Assembly: GCF_900111685.1 (NCBI RefSeq)
Contig: NZ_FOHX01000006.1
Location: 62,001-126,000 of the forward strand
Reading direction: 5' to 3'
Length of the DNA: 64,000 nt
Source of the DNA: Nonomuraea wenchangensis
Lineage (GTDB): Bacteria > Actinomycetota > Actinomycetes > Streptosporangiales > Streptosporangiaceae
Position numbers and translations under genes: made by a program. The notes beneath the pieces were generated by a model. The model did no database searches. It was not told where the DNA came from and saw nothing but the letters and a program-made list of their open reading frames with translations. Within the stretch, counting starts at the first letter, position 1. Every line of letters starts with the position of its first letter. Shown in pieces: positions 51,237-59,410 of this stretch.

Positions 51237-52268
51237 TCAGCCCTGACGCGCGCAGGTCACCTCCGCCGTCGAGCCGCGCACGATCAGCTCGGTGGCGAGC
51301 TCGACGTGATGGGAGTCGATGGGCTCGCCCGCCGCCAGGCGCAGCGCGGTGCGCAGCGCGACGCTGCCCATCTCGCGCAGCGGCTGGCGGACCGTGGTCA
51401 GCGGCGGCGAGACCATCCGCGCGATCTGGGTGTCGTCGAAGCCCACGATGCTGAGGTCCTCGGGGATGCGCAGGCCCCGTCCGCGGGCCGCCTCCATGAC
51501 GCCGAGCGCGGTCTCGTCGCAGCCGACGAAGATCGCCGTGGGGGGCTCGGGCAGGTCGAGCACGGCGGCGCCGTACTCCAGCCCGTCCTGGTAGCGGAAG
51601 TGGCCGAAGTGCGCGTAGCAGGGCGGCACGGAGACGCCCTCGGCCTCCAGCGCCGCCCGGTAGCCGTGCAGCCGCGCCTGGTTGCAGGCCGCGGTGGCCG
51701 GGCCTCCGATGTAGGCGATGCGCCGGTGCCCGAGCCCGAGCAGGTGCTGGGTGGCGGCCAGCCCGCCGGCGAAGTTGGTCGAGCCGACGCTGGTCACCCT
51801 GGTGCGCGGCAGGTTGAGCGGGTCGATGACGACCAGCGGCACCCGCGCCCGCGCCAGCGCGGTGAGCTGCCCGCTGGTCAGCTCGCTGGTGACCGCGATG
51901 AGCGCCCGCCGCCCGGCGGCGGCCAGCTCGCGCGCCCAGGAGCCGGGGCGGGCCGCGTCCCGCTTGACGCTGACCACGATCCCGACGCCCAGCTCCGCCC
52001 CGGCGTTGACCAGGCCCTGGATGAGCTCGGTCGAGTACGCGTTGATGTCGGCGTCGAACTGCACCTCGACCGTGTCCGTCCCGGCGCTCTCACCCCGGCG
52101 CGGCGACGGCGACACGTAGTCGTGCTGGCGCAGCAGCGACTCGACCAGCGAGCGGGTCGCCGGGGCGACGTCGCTGCGCCCGTTGAGCACCTTGGACACG
52201 GTCGCCACCGACACCCCGGCCGAGGCCGCGACCGTGGCGAGAGTGGCGCGCCTAGGAGTCGCCGGCAT
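51237..52268 (-). CDS. LacI-family repressor of the second importer/GH3 locus
   Basis: 343 residues. Helix-turn-helix ATLATVAASAGVSVATVSKVLNG, effector core (FDADINAYSTELIQGLVNAGAELG; IFVGCDETALGVMEAARG; EDLSIVGFDDTQIARMVSPPLTTVRQP). Its start overlaps the GH3 stop by 17 bp, so it is co-transcribed with GH3 and likely represses its own operon. TCGAAATGTTTCGA-type sites in the 54.7-54.95 kb divergent promoter are its probable operators. Confidence 0.93.
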   Translation of the reverse strand: MPATPRRATLATVAASAGVSVATVSKVLNGRSDVAPATRSLVESLLRQHDYVSPSPRRGESAGTDTVEVQFDADINAYSTELIQGLVNAGAELGVGIVVSVKRDAARPGSWARELAAAGRRALIAVTSELTSGQLTALARARVPLVVIDPLNLPRTRVTSVGSTNFAGGLAATQHLLGLGHRRIAYIGGPATAACNQARLHGYRAALEAEGVSVPPCYAHFGHFRYQDGLEYGAAVLDLPEPPTAIFVGCDETALGVMEAARGRGLRIPEDLSIVGFDDTQIARMVSPPLTTVRQPLREMGSVALRTALRLAAGEPIDSHHVELATELIVRGSTAEVTCARQG

Positions 52269-54720
52269 CGCTTCCCTCCTGAACGTCCACGGAGAAGGGC
52301 GTGTCGAGGCGGCGGTCGTGGCCGACGGCCCGTACGGGGCCGGTCAGCCGGACCACGCCGCGGCACGGCAGGTCGGCAGCGGACGTGCCGACGAGCACCT
52401 CGACGTCCCCTGGCTCCACGATGCGCCGCAGATCGCGTCCGGTGAAGGCGGTGCGGTCGGCGTGCACGCGGAAGGTGACGCGGGCCGCCGCCCCCGGCTC
52501 CAGCCGGACCCTGGCGAACCCGGTGAGCTGGCGTACCGGACGGGTGACCTGGGCGAGGACGTCGTTCAGGTAGAGCTGGACGACCTCGTCGCCGGCCCGC
52601 ACGCCGGTGTTGCGCACCCGCACGCCCACCGTGAACTCGCCGTCCGTCGGCACCTCGGTGTCGCTGATCCGCAGGTCGTCGAGGGCGAAGGCGGTGTAGG
52701 AGGCGCCGTGGCCGAAGGGGAACAGCGGGGTCGGGTCGAGGTTGCTGATGCCGTCGCTGTCGGCGCCGAGCGGCGGCTGCAGGTAGGTGCCCGGCTGGCC
52801 GCCGTGCCCGCGCGGGATCTGCACCGGCAGCCGGCCCGACGGCTGGACCCGGCCGGACAGCACGCCGGCGATGGCCGCGCCGCCCTCCTCGCCGGGCATG
52901 AACGCCTGCACGAGCCCGGCGGCGGCGGCGTGCACCTCGCCCAGCGCGTACGGCCTCCCGGACACGACCACCACGACGACCGGCGTCCCGGTGGCGGCCA
53001 GCTCGGTGACCAGGTCCTCCTGCAGGCCGGGCAGCCGCAGGTCGTCGGCGTCGCAGCCCTCCCCCGACGTGCCGTGCCCGAACAGCCCGGCGAGGTCGCC
53101 GACGGCCACCACGCACAGGTCGGCCTCGCGGGCGGCGGCGGTCGCGGCGGCGAAGCCGGAGCGGTCGCCGCCCTGCACGTCGCAGCCGCGCTCGTGGACG
53201 ATCTCGGTGCCGGGCAGCTCGGCGCGCAGCGCGTCGAGCAGGCTCGGGGCCTCGACGCCGAGCCCGAGGCCGGGGTGGCGGGGCAGCACGTGGTTGGGGA
53301 AGGCGTAGCAGCCCATGAACGTGCGGGGCTCGTCGGCGCAGGGCCCGACGACGGCCACCCGGCGCGGCGCGGCCCGGCCCTCGGCCCGCAGCGGCAGCGC
53401 GGTGCCGGCGTCGAGCAGCACGATCGAGCGTTCGGCCAGCTCGCGGGCCAGCGCCCGGTTGGCCGGCCCGTCCAGGTCCACGGTGTCGGCCCCGGCCACG
53501 GACAGCTCCGGCGTCCAGCCGGCGTCGAGCAGCCCGAGCTGCGCCTTCTGGGTGAGCAGCCGGCGCGCGGCGCGGTCGATCAGCTCCTCGGGCAGCTCGC
53601 CGCGGCGTACCCGGTCGGCCAGCCGCTCCCCGAAGCCGAGGGTGTCGGGCAGCTCGACGTCGATGCCGGCGGCCAGGGCGAGCGCGCCGGCCTCCTCGGT
53701 GTCCGCGGCCACCCGGTGCATGGTGGCGAGGAACGGGACCGCCCAGTAGTCGGAGACGACGGTGCCGGTGAAGCCCCATTCGTCACGCAGCACCTCGGTG
53801 AGCAGCCAGGGGTCGGCCCCCGCGGGCAGGCCGTCCACGTCGGAGTAGGAGTTCATGACCGAGCGGGCCCCGCCGAGCACGATCGCGGTCTCGAACGCGG
53901 GCAGGATCATGTCCATCAGCTCACGCCGCCCCATGGACACCGGGCCGTGGTTGCGGGCCGCGCGGGAGGCGGAGTAGCCGGCGAAGTGCTTGAGCGTGGC
54001 GATGACGCCGGTGCTCTCCAGGCCGCGCACGTAGGCGGCGCCGAGCATGGAGACGAGGTAGGGGTCCTCGCCCATCGTCTCCTCGACCCGCCCCCACCGG
54101 TAGTCGCGCACCACGTCGATGACCGGCGACAGGCCCTGGTGTACGCCGACCGCGGCCATGTCGCGGCCGATCGCCGCCGCCATCCGCTCGATGAGCTCCG
54201 GGTCGAACGTCGCGCCCCACGCGATGGCGGCCGGGTAGACGGTCGCGCCGTACGCGGTGAACCCGGTCAGGCATTCCTCGTGCACGATGGCCGGGATGCC
54301 GAGCCGTGAGGCCGCCATCACCTGGCGCTGCAACCTGACCACCTCGGCGGCGCCCTCCTGGGGCGTGAGGGGGGCGCTGCCGTGCACCCGGGTCAGGTGG
54401 CCGAGTCCGTGCCTGATCGCCTCCGCGAAGGGGACGGTGCCTGAGGAGGCGAACACGTCCTGCATGGGAGCCACGTTGATGGCGGCGTCATCGCCGTCAA
54501 CGCCGTCAACGCCGTCAGCCCTGTCAACGCCGTCAGCCCCGTCGACGGCCGGCGGTTCGGCCTCCATGTCGTTGCCGACCCAACGGCTGCCGAGCTGGCC
54601 GATTTTCTCCTCAAGGGTCAGCTCCGCCAGGAGCGCCTCCACCCGGTCCGCCACGGGGAGGTCCGGGTCCTGCCACGGGCGGCGCGCGCCCACCTCGGAA
54701 GTCCGCTCAACGGCCGTCAT
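52252..54720 (-). CDS. GH3 beta-glycosidase, intracellular (glucosidase/xylosidase)
   Basis: 822 residues with AAGGAG before the ATG and no signal peptide. GH3 N-terminal barrel: SRLGIPAIVHEECLTGF, GRVEETMGEDPYL, IATLKHFAGYS and nucleophile Asp324 in VVSDYWAV. The second GH3 domain (GPCADEPRTFMGCYAFPNHV; VVSGRPYALG) and a fibronectin-III-like end (GDEVVQLYLNDVLAQVTRPVRQL) follow. EECLTGF is typical of beta-xylosidase/glucosidase subgroups acting on plant oligosaccharides. An Asp/Gly/Val repeat of about 20 residues near residue 60 comes from 9-bp DNA repeats. Divergent from the importer that presumably feeds it. Confidence 0.93.
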   Translation of the reverse strand: MTAVERTSEVGARRPWQDPDLPVADRVEALLAELTLEEKIGQLGSRWVGNDMEAEPPAVDGADGVDRADGVDGVDGDDAAINVAPMQDVFASSGTVPFAEAIRHGLGHLTRVHGSAPLTPQEGAAEVVRLQRQVMAASRLGIPAIVHEECLTGFTAYGATVYPAAIAWGATFDPELIERMAAAIGRDMAAVGVHQGLSPVIDVVRDYRWGRVEETMGEDPYLVSMLGAAYVRGLESTGVIATLKHFAGYSASRAARNHGPVSMGRRELMDMILPAFETAIVLGGARSVMNSYSDVDGLPAGADPWLLTEVLRDEWGFTGTVVSDYWAVPFLATMHRVAADTEEAGALALAAGIDVELPDTLGFGERLADRVRRGELPEELIDRAARRLLTQKAQLGLLDAGWTPELSVAGADTVDLDGPANRALARELAERSIVLLDAGTALPLRAEGRAAPRRVAVVGPCADEPRTFMGCYAFPNHVLPRHPGLGLGVEAPSLLDALRAELPGTEIVHERGCDVQGGDRSGFAAATAAAREADLCVVAVGDLAGLFGHGTSGEGCDADDLRLPGLQEDLVTELAATGTPVVVVVVSGRPYALGEVHAAAAGLVQAFMPGEEGGAAIAGVLSGRVQPSGRLPVQIPRGHGGQPGTYLQPPLGADSDGISNLDPTPLFPFGHGASYTAFALDDLRISDTEVPTDGEFTVGVRVRNTGVRAGDEVVQLYLNDVLAQVTRPVRQLTGFARVRLEPGAAARVTFRVHADRTAFTGRDLRRIVEPGDVEVLVGTSAADLPCRGVVRLTGPVRAVGHDRRLDTPFSVDVQEGSDAGDS
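54487..54546. repeat. Minisatellite-like repeats (GCCGTCAAC type) in the GH3 gene
   Basis: Degenerate 9-bp in-frame units, GCCGTCAAC and variants, recur about six times and encode VDG/ADG/VDR triplets between the DMEAEP and AINVAP text of the enzyme. In-frame 9-bp steps would change length without breaking the protein. Confidence 0.7.
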
Positions 54721-54756
54721 CTGGGCTCCTTAAAACCGAACATCAGCGTTAGTTTT

Positions 54757-54770
54757 TCGAAATGTTTCGA
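54757..54770. promoter_or_regulatory. LacI-type operator TCGAAATGTTTCGA (GH3 side)
   Basis: Palindrome with 6-bp arms TCGAAA/TTTCGA, 37 bp upstream of the GH3 ATG. Eleven of 14 positions match the site at 54934-54947 on the importer side. Confidence 0.7.
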
Positions 54771-54885
54771 CGCCGTCAGCGACCTCTGAGCGAGACCTCC
54801 TCGTCACCAGATGAGCAGCTAAGCGCCGCGCCAGCGTACTTTACTCGACGCCTGTTGGAATAGGGAGAGATCGCACGGCGGCGTC

Positions 54886-54914
54886 TTGACAGGCACATTC
54901 CCGAAATCTAGATT
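54886..54914 (+). promoter_or_regulatory. Strong vegetative promoter of the second importer operon
   Basis: TTGACA (54886-54891), 17 bp, TAGATT (54909-54914). The importer-side operator lies about 19 bp downstream of the -10. Confidence 0.75.
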
Positions 54915-54933
54915 GGCGTGCCACGCGGCATGT

Positions 54934-54947
54934 CGCAAATGTTTCGA
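54934..54947. promoter_or_regulatory. LacI-type operator (importer side)
   Basis: CGCAAATGTTTCGA shares AAATGTTTCGA with the GH3-side site and sits just after the promoter, a blocking position. Confidence 0.65.
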
Positions 54948-55019
54948 CAGGCTCACCTCGCATCCCTGGTTCAAGGGGACGCGCGCCCAACCCCCCGGCG
55001 TTCGAGTACGGAGATCAGC

Positions 55020-56372
55020 GTGGAGACCAGAGCAACTTCCCGCCGCACGTTCCTCAGCCTCTCCATGGGCGTTCCCCTGGGAGCCGCCCTGGCCGCCTGC
55101 GGCAGTTCGGGACCGACCAAGCCCGGCACCGCCGCCAGCACGGGCGGTGGAGGCGGCGGCAGCAGCGCTACCTACTGGTACCTGTCCACGCAGCCGCAGG
55201 AGGGCGTGCGCACCAGGACCATGGAGCGCTTCAACAAGGCCAACCCCAACGGCACCATCGAGGGCACGACCTTCCAGAACGACGCTTTCAAGACGAAGAT
55301 CAAGACCGCCATCGGCGCCGGCCAGGCCCCCACGCTGATCTGGGGCTGGGGCGGCGGCACGCTGCGCAGCTACGTGCAGGCCGGCCAGGTCGACGATCTC
55401 ACGCCGTTCTTCGAGCAGAACCAGCAGCTCAAGGACCGGCTCTTCCCCTCCTCGTTCGGCGCGGCCACGATCGACGGCAAGATCTACGCGATGCCGTGCG
55501 AGACCATGCAGCCGATCGTCCTCTACTACGACAAGCGGGCCTTCGAGAAGATCGGCGCGCAGCCGCCCCAGACCTGGGGCGACATCATGGACCTGGTGCC
55601 GAAGTTCAACGCCAAGGGCATCGCGCCGTTCTCGCTGGGCGGCCAGTCGCGCTGGACGAACATGATGTGGCTGGAGTTCCTCTTCGACCGCATCGCCGGC
55701 CCCGAGGTCTTCCAGGCCGTCTTCGACGGCGAGAAGGACGCCTGGTCGCACCCCGCCGCCCTCGACGCCCTGACCAAGATGCAGGAGCTGATCAAGGCCA
55801 ACGGCTTCATCAAGGGCTTCTCCTCGATCACCGCCGACTCCAACGCCGACCAGGCCCTCCTCTACACCGGCAAGGCCGCGATGATGCTGCACGGCGGCTG
55901 GACGTACGGCAGCATGAAGACCGACGGTGGCGACTTCGTCCCCGGCGGCAACCTCGGCTACATGAACTTCCCGCCGATCGACGGCGGCAAGGGCGACCCC
56001 GGCAACACCGTCGGCAACCCCGGCCAGTACATGTCGATCTCCTCCAAGGCCACGCCGGAGCAGAAGGAGATCGCCAAGAAGTTCTTCGCCACCGAGCTGG
56101 TGAGCGACGAGTCGGTCAAGGACTGGGTGGGCACCGGCGCGGTGCCGATCGTCAAGGGCGCCGACTCGGCGTTCGCCTCCTCCCCCGACGCTGAGTTCCT
56201 CAACTTCGTCTACGGCATCGCGGTCAACGCCAAGTCCTTCGCGCAGTCCTGGGACCAGGCGCTCAGCCCGACGGCGGCCGAGGTGCTGCTGGACAACATC
56301 TCCAAGCTGTTCCAGCTGTCGATCTCGCCGCAGCAGTTCACCTCGAACATGAACGCGGTCATCGGCAAGTGA
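55020..56372 (+). CDS. Sugar ABC transporter solute-binding protein, Tat-type lipoprotein
   Basis: 450 residues from the GTG at 55020 with GGAG upstream. Twin arginines (TSRRTFLSL, Arg8-Arg9) and lipobox LAAC with Cys27 indicate a Tat-exported lipoprotein. A Gly/Ser linker (40-55) leads into the binding fold (TLIWGWGGGTLRSYVQAGQVDDLTPFF; MPCETMQPIVLYYDKRAF; LLYTGKAAMMLHGGW). It is the ligand receptor of the importer opposite GH3; xylo- or gluco-oligosaccharides are plausible ligands. Confidence 0.9.
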   Translation: METRATSRRTFLSLSMGVPLGAALAACGSSGPTKPGTAASTGGGGGGSSATYWYLSTQPQEGVRTRTMERFNKANPNGTIEGTTFQNDAFKTKIKTAIGAGQAPTLIWGWGGGTLRSYVQAGQVDDLTPFFEQNQQLKDRLFPSSFGAATIDGKIYAMPCETMQPIVLYYDKRAFEKIGAQPPQTWGDIMDLVPKFNAKGIAPFSLGGQSRWTNMMWLEFLFDRIAGPEVFQAVFDGEKDAWSHPAALDALTKMQELIKANGFIKGFSSITADSNADQALLYTGKAAMMLHGGWTYGSMKTDGGDFVPGGNLGYMNFPPIDGGKGDPGNTVGNPGQYMSISSKATPEQKEIAKKFFATELVSDESVKDWVGTGAVPIVKGADSAFASSPDAEFLNFVYGIAVNAKSFAQSWDQALSPTAAEVLLDNISKLFQLSISPQQFTSNMNAVIGK

Positions 56373-57298
56373 GCGTCATCCCCCTCCCGTCCGGGCGGAA
56401 CGTTCCCCCGGCCGCCTCGTCCGGCGGCCGGGGGGCCTCGGCGCTCCCCTGGCTCGCGGTGCCGGCCCTGGCGTTCTTCGTCGGCTTCGGCGTGATCCCG
56501 CTCATCGGGGTGCTCCTGCTCAGCTTCACCTCGTGGGACGGGCTCGGCGACATCAGCGTCACGGGCTTCGACAGCTGGCGAGCGGTGCTCGCCGACCCCG
56601 GGCTGCCGCACGCGCTCTGGGTGACGTTCCTGGTGATGGCCCTGTCGTGGCTGGTGCAGACGCCGGCGAGCATCCTCATCGGCGTGTTCCTCGCCGGGCA
56701 GCAGCGCTACCGCGCGGTGCTCGCGGTGCTGTACTTCATCCCGCTGCTGCTCAGCTCGGCGGCCATCGCGATCACCTACAAGGCGCTGCTGGACCCCAAC
56801 TTCGGGCTCGGCGCCGGGCTGGAGATCGACCTGCTGGTGCAGGACTGGCTCGGCGAGCCCGCCCTGGCGATAGGCGTGGTCATCTTCGTGGTGTCGTGGC
56901 AGTTCATCCCGTTCCACTCGCTGCTCTACCAGGGCGGCGTGCGCCAGATCCCCCGGTCGATGTTCGAGGCGGCCGAACTGGACGGCGCCGGCCGGGTGCG
57001 CAAGTTCTTCAGCATCACGCTGCCGCAGCTCAAGTACACGATCATCACGTCCTCGACGCTCATGGTCGTCGGCTCGCTGACGTTCTTCGACCTGATCTAC
57101 GTGCTGACCGCGGGCGGTCCCGGCGACGCCACCCGGGTCCTCGCCATCGACATGTACAAGCGCGGTTTCCAGGCCAACCTCATGGGCCCGGCCAGCGCGA
57201 TCGCCTGCATCCTGGTTCTGGTGGGTCTGGTCCTGGCGCTCCTGCTGCGCCGGCTCGGCGGCCGGGACGCGAGCGCCAGCCAGCTGGAAGGGGCCTGA
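56369..57298 (+). CDS. Sugar ABC transporter permease (MalF/LacF-like)
   Basis: 309 residues from the GTG overlapping the binding-protein stop (GTGA). Six membrane segments and EAA loop MFEAAELDGAGRVRKFFSITLPQL. A Pro/Ser/Gly-rich cytoplasmic N-terminus of about 25 residues precedes the first segment. Confidence 0.92.
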   Translation: MSVIPLPSGRNVPPAASSGGRGASALPWLAVPALAFFVGFGVIPLIGVLLLSFTSWDGLGDISVTGFDSWRAVLADPGLPHALWVTFLVMALSWLVQTPASILIGVFLAGQQRYRAVLAVLYFIPLLLSSAAIAITYKALLDPNFGLGAGLEIDLLVQDWLGEPALAIGVVIFVVSWQFIPFHSLLYQGGVRQIPRSMFEAAELDGAGRVRKFFSITLPQLKYTIITSSTLMVVGSLTFFDLIYVLTAGGPGDATRVLAIDMYKRGFQANLMGPASAIACILVLVGLVLALLLRRLGGRDASASQLEGA

Positions 57299-57299
57299 C

Positions 57300-58190
57300 A
57301 TGGCGACGACGCTGACCAAGGAGCCGTCGCGGGCCGCGGCCCAGCACGCCCGCCCGCCCCGGCGCCGCCTCGGGGAGCGGCCCAACTGGCTGGGCGGCAC
57401 GATCAGCTGGATCTGGCTGCTCGTCGTGATCGTGCCGATCTACTGGATCGTCATCACGAGCTTCAAGTCGCAGAGCAACTACTACGCCGAGAACCCGTTC
57501 GCGCCGCCGTCCGAGCCCACCCTCACCAACTACCAGATGGTCATCGAGTCGGGCTTCATCCGCTACTTCGTCAACAGCCTGGTGGTGGCGATCGGGGCGG
57601 TGGCGCCGGCGGTCGCGGTGTCGTTCATGGCGGCGTACGCGATCGTGCGCGGCGGCGGCAGCCGTTTCCTACGCTCCACGAACTCGCTGTTCCTCATGGG
57701 GCTGGCCATCCCGCTCCAGGCCACGGTCATCCCGATCTACCTGATCATCATCAGGCTGCACCTGTACGACACGCTGCTGGCGCTGATCCTGCCGTCGATC
57801 GCGTTCGCGATCCCGCTGTCGGTGCTGGTCCTGTCGAACTTCATCAGGGACGTGCCCAAGGAGCTGTTCGAGTCGATGCGGCTGGACGGCGCCAGCGAGT
57901 GGGGCACGCTGTGGCACCTGGCGCTCCCGCTGACCCGCCCTGCCGTGGTGACGGTGACCATCTACAACGCGCTCGCCATCTGGAACGGCTTCCTGCTGCC
58001 GCTGATCCTGACGCAGAGCCCGGAGCAGCGCACGCTGCCGCTGGCCTTGGCGAGCTTCCAGGGCCAGTACAGCATCAACGTGCCGGCGGTGCTCGCCGCG
58101 GTCGTGCTGACCACGCTGCCCATCCTCGTCCTGTACGTGCTGGGCCGCCGCCAGCTCCTCGCCGGCCTGACCGCGGGGTTCAGCAAGTAA
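57300..58190 (+). CDS. Sugar ABC transporter permease (MalG/LacG-like)
   Basis: 296 residues, starting 1 bp after the previous stop. Six membrane segments and EAA loop LFESMRLDGASEWGTLWHLALPL. As in the first importer, no ATPase gene follows, so a shared ATPase is implied. The erythromycin-esterase-like gene starts 9 bp on but is unlikely to be functionally linked. Confidence 0.92.
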   Translation: MATTLTKEPSRAAAQHARPPRRRLGERPNWLGGTISWIWLLVVIVPIYWIVITSFKSQSNYYAENPFAPPSEPTLTNYQMVIESGFIRYFVNSLVVAIGAVAPAVAVSFMAAYAIVRGGGSRFLRSTNSLFLMGLAIPLQATVIPIYLIIIRLHLYDTLLALILPSIAFAIPLSVLVLSNFIRDVPKELFESMRLDGASEWGTLWHLALPLTRPAVVTVTIYNALAIWNGFLLPLILTQSPEQRTLPLALASFQGQYSINVPAVLAAVVLTTLPILVLYVLGRRQLLAGLTAGFSK

Positions 58191-58199
58191 CTTGGGCGC

Positions 58200-59409
58200 G
58201 TGACCGACGACGAGATCACCCGATGGCTCGCCGGGCGGGCGGTCCCGCTCGACGAGCCTGCCCCGTTCCGCGCCGCGCTGGACGGGGTGCGGCTGGCCGG
58301 GCTGGGCGAGGCCACGCACGGCAGCGCCGAGTTCTTCTCCCTGCGCCGGCGGCTGACCGAGCTCCTGGTGCGGGAGCTGGGCTTCACCACCCTCGCGATC
58401 GAGGCCAGCGCGGCGGCGGCCCGGGCCGTGGACGACCACGTGCGCACCGGCCGCGGTGACGCCAGGCAGGTGGTCGCCGGGCTGGGCTTCTGGACGCTGG
58501 ACACGGCCGAGATGCTGGCCGTGGTCGAGTGGCTGCGCGAGCACAACCGCACCGCCGAGCGGCCCGTACGGTTCGCCGGCGTCGATCCGCAGCACCCGGG
58601 CGCGGCGCTGCGGAGCCTGCGCGAGCACCTGGGAGGGGCGGCGGACGAGCTGCTCGACCCCTTGGACGTGCTGGCCCGGTCGCGGTGGGGGCGGGACGAG
58701 CCGCTGGGGCCCGAGGTCGAGGCCGCCGCGCGGCGGCTGGCGGAGCACGTGGACGGGCACGGCCCTGAAGAGGCCCGCGAGGCCGCCCGTGTCGTCGGCC
58801 AGGCCGCCGACCTGTCGTGCCGTCCCTTCACCCACGCCGACCCGGAGCTGACCCTGGGCGCGGCCCGCGACCGCCACATGGCCGAGAACACGAGCCTGCT
58901 GCTCGCCGAGCCCGGCGCGAAGGTCGTCCTGTGGGCGCACAACGGCCACATCGGCAAGGGCGCCATCGGCGGGGCCGCCACCATGGGACGCCACTCTGGC
59001 CGACGAGCACGGCGCGGCCTACTACGCCCTGGGCGCCCTCTTCGGCTCCGGCGGGTTCCGCGCCGTCCCCAGGTCCCGGCTGCGCCGCCGGCCCGGGTTC
59101 CTGCGGTTCGGCGCGCAGGAGGACCGGTTGACGACGCGGACGTTCCGGGTGCCGTCCGCGGGGACGCCGCTCGCGGTGGAGACGCGGCTGGCCGCCGCCT
59201 GCGCCGCCGACCACGTCGTGGACCTGCGCGGCGGGGAGCGGCCGGCGGCCGTGGCGGAATGGCTGGCGGGGACCGCGCGCTTCCGGTCGTTCGGCGCGGT
59301 CGCCGGCCGGCTCACCGCCTCGCTGGCGTTCAAACCCGTGGTGCCGGGCGAGGAGTTCGACGGCCTGGCCTTCGTCCACACCGTCACCGCCTCCACCCCG
59401 CTGCCGTAA
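58200..59409 (+). pseudogene. Erythromycin-esterase-like protein interrupted by one frameshift
   Basis: Frame one (GTG at 58200) carries GLGEATHGSAEFFSLRRRL, the Glu-x-x-His signature of Ere-type hydrolases, and KVVLWAHNGHIGKG with further active-site histidines. Near 58987-58992 the frame shifts by one extra base: ATLADEHGAAYYALGALFGSGGF and the rest continue in another frame to 59409. Joined length is about 402 residues, normal for the family. The family includes macrolide-lactone hydrolases and succinoglycan-biosynthesis-like proteins, so resistance is not assured. A sequencing error is possible. Confidence 0.75.
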
Positions 59410-59410
59410 C

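Noticed and set aside
52183..54309. 708-codon plus-strand frame opposite GH3
   Set aside because: Antisense shadow; the GH3 frame carries catalytic motifs throughout.
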